This document shows positions 15,632 to 21,109 of a DNA stretch of 21,109 nucleotides, one piece after another. The notes under the pieces are model-generated. The model was not told the DNA's origin. It was given only the letters and a program-made list of their open reading frames with translations, and made no database searches. This DNA is from Firmicutes bacterium UBA4049. Lineage in GTDB: Bacteria; Bacillota; Desulfotomaculia; Desulfotomaculales; Nap2-2B. Both the position numbers and the translations under genes were made by a program. The DNA lies in NCBI GenBank assembly GCA_002382755.1, contig DFZT01000041.1, forward strand, positions 674 through 21,782, in the 5' to 3' direction. Every line of letters begins with the position of its first letter. The first letter of the stretch is position 1.

Positions 15632-16228
15632 ATGATTTCTTTTCTTAAAGGAATCCTGGATTCAGCACAGGATGAAACAATCGTTATAGATGTTAATGGA
15701 ATAGGTTTTTCGGTGCAGGCTGGAGCCGCCACAATCAGGCGCATGCCCCCTATCGGGCACGAGGTAAAATTATACACCTATCTTCATTCCAGGGAGGAAG
15801 GCCTGTCGCTTTATGGTTTTTACGAACAAAACGAACTTGAAATTTTTCGCCTGCTTATCGGAGTTGCCGGAGTGGGACCAAAAGCCGCTACCGTTCTGCT
15901 TTCATTTTTTAATCCTGAACAGCTAAAAATCACAGTAGCCCGGGGCGATGTCGGGACATTAAAACAAGCGCCCGGAATTGGCAAAAAAACTGCCGAAAGG
16001 ATAATACTCGAATTAAAAGAAAAAATATTAAAAATCATACCGCCCGAAAAAGCCGGCCTGTCTGATTTTAATTCTGAAGGAAATGACGCTTTAGCCGCCC
16101 TGTCAACCCTAGGGTACAGTGAGGCTGAAGCACAAAAGGCAATCCGTCAGGTGCTTGAAGAAGGTGCGGCAACCAATCTTACATCAGCCGAACTGGTGCG
16201 GGCTGCTTTAAAAAAAATAGGCGGCTGA
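15632..16228 (+). CDS. ruvA: Holliday junction branch migration protein RuvA
   Basis: A 198-residue RuvA of typical length. The N-terminal OB-fold domain begins MISFLKGIL. Two helix-hairpin-helix motifs lie at about 75-93 (LIGVAGVGPKAATVLL) and 110-128 (LKQAPGIGKKTAERIILEL). A flexible linker leads to domain III (about 150-198), which binds RuvB. RuvA tetramers hold the four-way junction and load RuvB. A TGAGG lies about 10 bases upstream of the ATG. Confidence 0.96.
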   Translation: MISFLKGILDSAQDETIVIDVNGIGFSVQAGAATIRRMPPIGHEVKLYTYLHSREEGLSLYGFYEQNELEIFRLLIGVAGVGPKAATVLLSFFNPEQLKITVARGDVGTLKQAPGIGKKTAERIILELKEKILKIIPPEKAGLSDFNSEGNDALAALSTLGYSEAEAQKAIRQVLEEGAATNLTSAELVRAALKKIGG

Positions 16229-16251
16229 AAATAATATAGGGGAGCCTTATC

Positions 16252-17274
16252 ATGTCAGAAAGAATTATCTCAGCTGTATTTTCCACGGAGGACCATGAGG
16301 AAATTAACCTCCGGCCGCGCAGTTTAAAAGATTTCATCGGGCAGGACAACCTAAGGGAAAATATAGGTGTTTTCATCCAGGCAGCCAAGGATCGCCGTGA
16401 GGCTCTTGATCACGTTTTGCTTCTGGGGCCTCCGGGACTTGGGAAAACTACCCTGGCCTGGATTATCAGCGGTGAACTGGGTGTAAATCTAAGAATTACA
16501 TCAGGCCCGGCCATCGAAAGACCCGGTGACTTAGCTGCAATTCTAACCAGCCTTTCACCGGGTGATGTGCTTTTCATCGACGAAATTCACCGGCTGAGCA
16601 AGGCTGTGGAAGAAGTATTATACCCTGCCATGGAGGATTTCGCCCTGGATATTGTTATCGGTAAAGGACCGGGCGCCCGTTCCCTCCGTCTTGACTTGCC
16701 GCGTTTCACGCTTGTCGGGGCGACAACCAGGACAAGCCTTTTGACTTCTCCTCTGCGCGATCGTTTTGGTGTAATCAGCCGTCTGGATTTTTATGAATTA
16801 ACAGATATAAAAAAGATTGTCCTGCGTTCAGCGGGCATACTAAAAATATCTATTGAAGACGACGGGGCTGCTCAAATTGCCTTAAGATCAAGGGGCACAC
16901 CCCGGGTGGCTAACCGTTTGTTAAAGCGGGTCCGTGATTATGCCCAGGTCAAAGCCAAAGGAATAATTAACCGGGAAATAGCCATTCTGGCCCTCGATTT
17001 CCTTGGCGTAGACCCACTGGGCCTTGATCCTGTAGACCGAAAGCTGCTGCAAATAATTGTTGATAAATTCAACGGAGGCCCGGTAGGTTTGGATACTATC
17101 GCCGCGGCGTTGGGTGAAGAATCAGCAACCCTGGAAGAAGTTTACGAACCCTACCTGATGCAGGCAGGATTGCTTAACCGGACACCCCGGGGAAGAATCG
17201 CCACTTCGAAAACATACACTCATTTGGGGGCAGTTCCCGAAGATAAAAATCAAAGGCAGGTAACTATCTGGTAG
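16252..17274 (+). CDS. ruvB: Holliday junction branch migration ATPase RuvB
   Basis: A 340-residue AAA+ motor that drives branch migration with RuvA. The Walker A motif GPPGLGKTT is at 59-67, and Walker B with its extension, LFIDEIHRL, has Asp110 and Glu111. The sensor region [17 protein letters not shown] includes the arginine finger area. The C-terminal winged-helix region ends with TPRGRIAT, and length is normal. A GGGGAGC ribosome binding site precedes the ATG. The AGGAGG of the next gene overlaps its TAG stop, which indicates coupled translation with queH. Confidence 0.97.
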   Translation: MSERIISAVFSTEDHEEINLRPRSLKDFIGQDNLRENIGVFIQAAKDRREALDHVLLLGPPGLGKTTLAWIISGELGVNLRITSGPAIERPGDLAAILTSLSPGDVLFIDEIHRLSKAVEEVLYPAMEDFALDIVIGKGPGARSLRLDLPRFTLVGATTRTSLLTSPLRDRFGVISRLDFYELTDIKKIVLRSAGILKISIEDDGAAQIALRSRGTPRVANRLLKRVRDYAQVKAKGIINREIAILALDFLGVDPLGLDPVDRKLLQIIVDKFNGGPVGLDTIAAALGEESATLEEVYEPYLMQAGLLNRTPRGRIATSKTYTHLGAVPEDKNQRQVTIW

Positions 17275-17287
17275 GAGGTCTTTAATC

Positions 17288-17848
17288 TTGCAGCTGCTGC
17301 TTCATATATGCTGCGCTCCCTGCTCCATATATCCGCTTAAATACCTTACAGAAAACGGTATCAGCGCACAAGGTTATTTTTACAACCCGAATATTCACCC
17401 TTATCAGGAATGGCTCAGGCGGAAAGAAACTTTGGAAAACTACTCCCGTACAACCGGAACCAAAGTAATTTTTGATGAAGGCTACCAAATGGAATATTTC
17501 CTAAGGGAGACAGTATACAGAGAAAATAACCGCTGCCGTTTTTGTTACTGCCTTCGTTTAAAACAAAGCGCTCAAATAGCAATCAAAGAAGGTCTTGACG
17601 GTTTTACCACCACTCTTTTGGTTAGCCCTTTCCAGAAACACGATTTAATCAGGGAAACAGGGGAAACCATAAGCCGGGAATTGAACTTTCCATTTTATTA
17701 TTTTGATTTCCGGCCTGGTTTTAAAGAAGCTACTTTAATTTCAAAACAATTAAAGATGTACCGCCAGCCATATTGCGGCTGCATATACAGTGAAAAAGAA
17801 AGATATTATTCCAAAAAGCTTAACAGAAACGGTGGTGAAAAAGCCTGA
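17288..17848 (+). CDS. queH: Epoxyqueuosine reductase QueH (DUF208)
   Basis: A 186-residue member of the QueH family, the non-cobalamin enzyme that reduces epoxyqueuosine to queuosine in tRNA. The N-terminal HICCAPC motif gives Cys8, Cys9 and Cys12. NNRCRFCYCLRL gives Cys83, Cys86 and Cys88. PYCGC gives Cys163 and Cys165. These are the cysteine sets that hold the [4Fe-4S] cluster and form the redox disulfide region in the family. YNPNIHP is also a family motif. The TTG start has AGGAGG 9 bases upstream. It follows ruvB directly, and its stop overlaps the start of the next gene (TGATG). Confidence 0.93.
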   Translation: MQLLLHICCAPCSIYPLKYLTENGISAQGYFYNPNIHPYQEWLRRKETLENYSRTTGTKVIFDEGYQMEYFLRETVYRENNRCRFCYCLRLKQSAQIAIKEGLDGFTTTLLVSPFQKHDLIRETGETISRELNFPFYYFDFRPGFKEATLISKQLKMYRQPYCGCIYSEKERYYSKKLNRNGGEKA

Positions 17849-18081
17849 TGCCAGACCTTGGGGGATACCTGGGAAGGTTATTATTAGCGGCCGGTTTCCT
17901 GTTAATCCTGCTTGGCGGTCTGTTAATTGCTTTAAGCAAAATAAAATTTATCAATCCAGGGCTGCTTCCAGGGGATATTTTTATCCAAAAAGGAAACCAT
18001 TCTTTTTATTTTCCTATTATCACATGCCTGCTGCTGAGTATTCTCTTAACCGTTTTAGCAAACTGTTTTTTCAGAAAGTAA
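17848..18081 (+). CDS. DUF2905 small membrane protein
   Basis: A 77-residue protein with two hydrophobic helices (about 9-30 and 53-73) separated by the conserved loop NPGLLPGDIFIQKGN, which matches the short DUF2905 family seen across Firmicutes and other bacteria. The function of this family is not known. Its ATG overlaps the queH stop, so it is translationally coupled to queH. Its end lies only 6 bases from the end of the convergent sleB-like gene. Confidence 0.85.
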   Translation: MPDLGGYLGRLLLAAGFLLILLGGLLIALSKIKFINPGLLPGDIFIQKGNHSFYFPIITCLLLSILLTVLANCFFRK

Positions 18082-18087
18082 AAGGAG

Positions 18088-18762
18088 CTATGCTTTTGTA
18101 GCAAAAACATGATTGCCGATGCAGCCAATTACCGGAAGATTACGTATCCACTGATCCGAAGCTATTTCAGGATTATAAAAGAACAAAGCCCCACCGGTAG
18201 GATCCTCGCCCATTACAGCCTGAATCGCGGCATTTACGGCGGTTTCGTCAGGGGTCAGGTTTATCGAACCATTGGCTACGGGAGTAAATTGATAAACATA
18301 ATCATTGCTCTGCATAATTACATCTTTTATGCTTTTGGGGAAAGCAGGGTTATCAACCCGGTTTAAAATAACCGCCCCAACAGCCACCTGTCCCGTAAAA
18401 CTCTCCCCGCGTGCTTCCGAGTAAATTGCTTTGGCAAGCAGCATCACATCTTCCCTGAAAATGCTTCCGCGGGAAAGAAACGCAGGAGAAAAACTATTTT
18501 TCCTGCCGGGTATAATAACAATTTCACCGGGCTTGATTAAAGTACCATGCAGTTTATTAATCTTTATTAAATCTGCAAGAGAAACATTGAAATCCCCCGC
18601 AATGCCCGATAAAGTATCCCCGGTTTTTATTCTATAGCTGATCAGGTACCGGCAGTCCGTTAATTTTTTTTCTTCAGCCCAGCATTGATAACACGCGCAT
18701 GTAACTATGAAAATGATAAAGAAGATCATCATGGCCGGTTTCAACAATCTTATTTTAATCAC
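18088..18762 (-). CDS. sleB: LysM domain cell wall hydrolase, SleB/CwlJ type
   Basis: A 224-residue exported protein. Residues 1-29 form a signal peptide (hydrophobic 11-22, cleavage plausible after CWA). A LysM peptidoglycan-binding domain spans about 42-86 (YRIKTGDTLSGIA to GEIVIIPG). A Hydrolase_2 domain spans about 106-222, with KAIYSEARGE (the conserved catalytic glutamate region), GQVAVGAVILNRV and DPTGGALFFYNP. SleB enzymes are spore-cortex lytic transglycosylases that act in germination; a vegetative role is possible. The GTG start has GGAG 8 bases upstream. It is divergent from the TolC-like gene. No hairpin terminator is visible at its end. Confidence 0.86.
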   Translation of the reverse strand: MIKIRLLKPAMMIFFIIFIVTCACYQCWAEEKKLTDCRYLISYRIKTGDTLSGIAGDFNVSLADLIKINKLHGTLIKPGEIVIIPGRKNSFSPAFLSRGSIFREDVMLLAKAIYSEARGESFTGQVAVGAVILNRVDNPAFPKSIKDVIMQSNDYVYQFTPVANGSINLTPDETAVNAAIQAVMGEDPTGGALFFYNPEIASDQWIRNLPVIGCIGNHVFATKA

Positions 18763-18851
18763 CTTCTTCTCCTTTCTAAAATAGATATTTTTTCACTGAA
18801 AAAACCTTTACATACATGTATTATATTCCATATATAACATAATATACCTGA

Positions 18852-18880
18852 TTGCATATATTCAATAAATTGATTAAAAT
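18852..18880 (+). promoter_or_regulatory. Sigma-A-type promoter of the TolC-like gene
   Basis: TTGCAT (18852-18857) and TAAAAT (18875-18880) are separated by 17 bases in an AT-rich divergent region. The start would fall near 18887, about 43 bases before the TTG start codon. The same region should also serve the sleB-like gene on the other strand, for which a TATAAT is visible but no clear -35. Confidence 0.6.
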
Positions 18881-18929
18881 GGAAGGATAAAAAAGTTTTT
18901 ACAACGATCTTGCAAAAGGGGTGTCGTAA

Positions 18930-20060
18930 TTGCGCAAATACCTTGTCTTACTTGTAATATTATGCCTGTTAATAACTATGCCCGGAACCTTATCAGCATT
19001 CGCCCAGCAAGAGCCCTCCGCAGCCGGAGCGGCGCAGCCTGAAGCAACCGGCCTTTCCCTAAAACAGGCTGTAGATCTTGCCCTGGTCCATAGTGAATCG
19101 GTGCAAAAAGCCGTCAAAGAAATTGACCGCACCAAGGATTTACGCGAAGTAAGCAGCGAGCAAATTGATTATGTCCCTTCACAAACTTCAGGAAACCCAC
19201 AGCTTGAGATTACCTGGAGCAAACTTCTCGCTGACGATCTCATCTGGCGCATGTCTAAAAAGGAATTAACTGTTGAGCAGGACAAAGTAACTTTGAAGGC
19301 CTGCCAAAAATATTGGGAAATTATGACAGATATTGACAAAGTCAATGCAGCTCAGGATGCGGTCACAAAAGCTCAATGGGACCTTCGTATTGGTAAGGCT
19401 TCCTTTGTTGTAGGGATGATCTCGCAGCCGGCCCTTTTAGCTATCCAGGCCCAGGCTTCCCAGGCCGATGCATCTCTGACGGCAGCTAAAAATGAACTGG
19501 ACAACGCATATCTGTCTTTTAACCAACTTATCGGCGCAGCCATAACGGAACGGCCGAATTTGACTGATACGCTGAACTATGTTCCCCTTTCCGTGGACAA
19601 TCTGGATAATGAGGTAGGCAGGATTGTCAGTGGGAGCCCCAGTGTCTGGCTTGCCCAGGAATCAGTTACACTTCAAAGTTATTATAAGGATATGATTATG
19701 TATAAAGGAGAATATACGCCTTATGATGCCAGAAAGATAGAAGTTGAGCAGGCTGAACTTAATGCCGCAAGCGCAAAAAAGATAATGGAAGAAATTACTC
19801 TCTCCTTGTACTATAATATTAAAACACTTGAGGAAACACAGGCAGCATTACAGGAAAGCATTAAGGCGTCTGAGGAAAACCTTCGTATCTGCAAATTAAA
19901 ATTTGAACTTGGCATGGTTACCAGCGCGGATGTAACTGCTGCACAGGCAACGCTATCTGATTTAAAGCAAAAATATATTAAAACCATAACCCAACACGCT
20001 TACCTCAAGCTTGCTTTTGTAAAGCCGTGGGCACATGTAAGCCTTTCCACATCCGGATAA
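18930..20060 (+). CDS. TolC/OEP-family-like exported coiled-coil protein
   Basis: A 376-residue protein with a clear signal peptide (1-26, ending SAFAQQ). The mature part is mostly helical and rich in Ala, Gln, Glu and Lys. LSLKQAVDLALVHSESVQKA at about 42-61 is the typical first OEP helix of TolC-like proteins. A matching second repeat ends with KLKFELGMVTSADVTAAQATL near 330-350, again as in OEP repeats. It is shorter than outer membrane TolC (about 430-490). In a bacterium presumed to have one membrane, the role is unclear: cell envelope coiled-coil protein or export partner. The TTG start has AAAGGGG 8 bases upstream. A promoter precedes it and a terminator follows. Confidence 0.78.
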   Translation: MRKYLVLLVILCLLITMPGTLSAFAQQEPSAAGAAQPEATGLSLKQAVDLALVHSESVQKAVKEIDRTKDLREVSSEQIDYVPSQTSGNPQLEITWSKLLADDLIWRMSKKELTVEQDKVTLKACQKYWEIMTDIDKVNAAQDAVTKAQWDLRIGKASFVVGMISQPALLAIQAQASQADASLTAAKNELDNAYLSFNQLIGAAITERPNLTDTLNYVPLSVDNLDNEVGRIVSGSPSVWLAQESVTLQSYYKDMIMYKGEYTPYDARKIEVEQAELNAASAKKIMEEITLSLYYNIKTLEETQAALQESIKASEENLRICKLKFELGMVTSADVTAAQATLSDLKQKYIKTITQHAYLKLAFVKPWAHVSLSTSG

Positions 20061-20081
20061 AATAAATTACAGCAAGCTTTT

Positions 20082-20117
20082 AAAAAAATTGGCGCATTTT
20101 TTTCGCTAATTTTTTTT
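20082..20117 (+). terminator. Rho-independent terminator of the TolC-like gene
   Basis: A run of A with ATTGGCG (20082-20094) pairs with CGCTAAT and a T run (20104-20116) around a T-rich 9-base loop. The stem has one G-T wobble and its T side serves as the U-tract. It lies 22 bases after the stop codon. Confidence 0.75.
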
Positions 20118-20139
20118 CGCTTATTTTCACGAAAAGAAT

Positions 20140-20206
20140 CTTTAAAATGATCGGGAGATTGGTAAAATACCTATTACCAATTGATCATCTGCTGATTATT
20201 TTAAAG
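20140..20206. repeat. Nested inverted-repeat element (candidate structured RNA or operator)
   Basis: Three stems nest inside each other. CTTTAAAAT (20140-20148) pairs with ATTTTAAAG (20198-20206). GATC (20149-20152) pairs with GATC (20183-20186). GATTGGTAA (20157-20165) pairs with TTACCAATT (20174-20182) with one G-T wobble and an 8-base loop. The left side has a GGGA bulge and the right side an 11-base bulge. No T-run follows, so it is not a simple terminator. It accounts for 67 of the 309 bases between the TolC-like and DUF4912 genes; apart from this and the terminator the remainder is AT-rich with nothing recognised. Confidence 0.5.
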
Positions 20207-20369
20207 GTACAATTTATCGAAGCTTCTTTCACCTTCTAAAAAAGCTAATTTTTTATGTTCATAAACTTCTTGTACAGTGGCAATAATAAAAAAGATTTCT
20301 TCGCATTTTATTCCATTATGCTTTGCTTTTAATGGGCAGGGATATTTATAAACAAAGGGAGGTTATTAA

Positions 20370-21092
20370 GTGACGACATTTTTTTTGCCCTGGACTATCG
20401 TGATGATTGCAATTATTACCATTGTCTTTTTGGGGATCAGAAAAAATCGCCTCAAAGCGATGGAACCATCACCGGTAGAAGGTATCAACCAGGTTATTCC
20501 TGATTTAAAAGAAGAATTCTCTTCTGAACTAACACCATCTGTTCCTTTTCCGGAACATCAGCTTCCAAAAGAGGAACTGCCGCATTCCTACGGGATCGAC
20601 CGGATGGTGCTTTTGGCCAGAGATCCATACTGGCTTTATGCTTACTGGGAAGTAACAGCAACAAAAATGGTAGAGTTTACTTCAACGCATGGCGCCTGGG
20701 AAACCTCTTGGCCGGTGCTCAGGGTATACGATGTAACAGGGATCGCTTTTAACGGGCAAAATGCAAATCAATATATCGATATTGGAATAAATGATCAGGC
20801 TGATAATTGGCACATCAACTCAGGGGAACCCGATCGCACGTTCTGCGTTGATCTCGGAAGACAGTTTCCGGATGGCCGTTTTATAACAATTCTTCGTTCA
20901 AATACAGTAACAACTCCCCGGGCTTCTCTTTCTGACCGTGAAGACGAAGAATGGATGTGGATAGAGGGAATTTACCGTTCAATCCGGTACCAGTATGGTA
21001 TAAGTTCTCCGCTTTTTGCTGAAGAAATAGCCGAAAGAGCCAGGACAATACCGCTTGAGGTTAGTTCCCCCGGCCATTGGCCAGAATATTAA
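20370..21092 (+). CDS. Membrane-anchored DUF4912 protein
   Basis: A 240-residue protein with one N-terminal membrane helix (about 4-22) followed by RKNR, so the remainder is expected in the cytoplasm or anchored at the membrane surface. A Pro/Glu-rich linker (30-70) leads to the DUF4912 domain (about 72-190): ARDPYWLYAYWEV, LRVYDVTGIAFNG, a WHINSGEPDRTF segment and DGRFITILRSNTVTTPR are family hallmarks. The function of DUF4912 is not established; from memory it occurs near DUF1957/GH57-type glycan enzymes, which could lie just beyond the window. The GTG start is supported by AAAGGGAGG 7 bases upstream. No neighbour on its downstream side is visible. Confidence 0.85.
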   Translation: MTTFFLPWTIVMIAIITIVFLGIRKNRLKAMEPSPVEGINQVIPDLKEEFSSELTPSVPFPEHQLPKEELPHSYGIDRMVLLARDPYWLYAYWEVTATKMVEFTSTHGAWETSWPVLRVYDVTGIAFNGQNANQYIDIGINDQADNWHINSGEPDRTFCVDLGRQFPDGRFITILRSNTVTTPRASLSDREDEEWMWIEGIYRSIRYQYGISSPLFAEEIAERARTIPLEVSSPGHWPEY

Positions 21093-21109
21093 TAAAAAAA
21101 GATCTTGGG

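Noticed and set aside
18096..18112. GCTA/TAGC hairpin at the convergent ends of the DUF2905 and sleB-like genes as a terminator
   Set aside because: The stem is only four base pairs, which is too weak to call.
20255..20332. 25-residue ORF beginning MFINFLYSGN in the gap before DUF4912
   Set aside because: No Shine-Dalgarno and AT-driven amino acid content; nothing supports translation.

Overview
The window looks like part of the chromosome of an anaerobic, endospore-forming Firmicute, most like the Peptococcaceae / Desulfotomaculum-Pelotomaculum group. The reasons are a forespore-type BofC homologue, a SleB-type cortex hydrolase, the rplS-lepB-rbgA-rnhB order, AGGAGG-type ribosome binding sites, many TTG/GTG starts and a selenocysteine formate dehydrogenase with an NrfD-type membrane subunit. 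The genus is inference; no rRNA gene is present.

Bases 1-6700 are a formate/Tat module. The 3' end of a tatA gene and a complete tatC are followed by a three-gene operon for an exported, membrane-bound formate dehydrogenase. Its catalytic subunit carries a twin-arginine signal and is read through an in-frame UGA as selenocysteine, with a SECIS-like hairpin directly behind the UGA, so the two apparent open frames are one gene of 1034 codons. A four-cluster ferredoxin-like subunit and an NrfD-like quinone-reactive subunit complete the enzyme. A bidirectional terminator separates the operon from a second, convergent tatA paralogue.

Bases 6775-9344 (minus strand) hold the housekeeping group rplS-lepB-rbgA-rnhB, with its own sigma-A-type promoter in front of rplS and a terminator-like hairpin between rplS and lepB. 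Bases 9377-12554 are metabolic accessory genes: two short-chain dehydrogenases in one minus-strand unit with a good promoter, a divergent iron-sulfur flavoprotein, and a crotonase-family enoyl-CoA hydratase convergent to it. Together they suggest acyl-CoA or alicyclic/aromatic acid metabolism, but the substrate cannot be read from the sequence.

Bases 12821-18081 (plus strand) hold nadE, yebC, a bofC-like gene with a candidate sigma-F/sigma-G promoter, ruvC-ruvA-ruvB (Holliday junction processing), queH (queuosine synthesis) and a small DUF2905 membrane protein. A convergent LysM/SleB-type cell wall hydrolase follows.

Bases 18852-21092 carry a promoter, a short TolC/OEP-like exported protein, a terminator, a 309-base intergenic region with a nested inverted repeat, and a membrane-anchored DUF4912 protein. 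I found no CRISPR array, insertion sequence, tRNA or rRNA. The least explained parts are the TolC-like/DUF4912 end with its structured intergenic element, and the mini-ORF that captures the best ribosome binding site in front of the selenoprotein gene.
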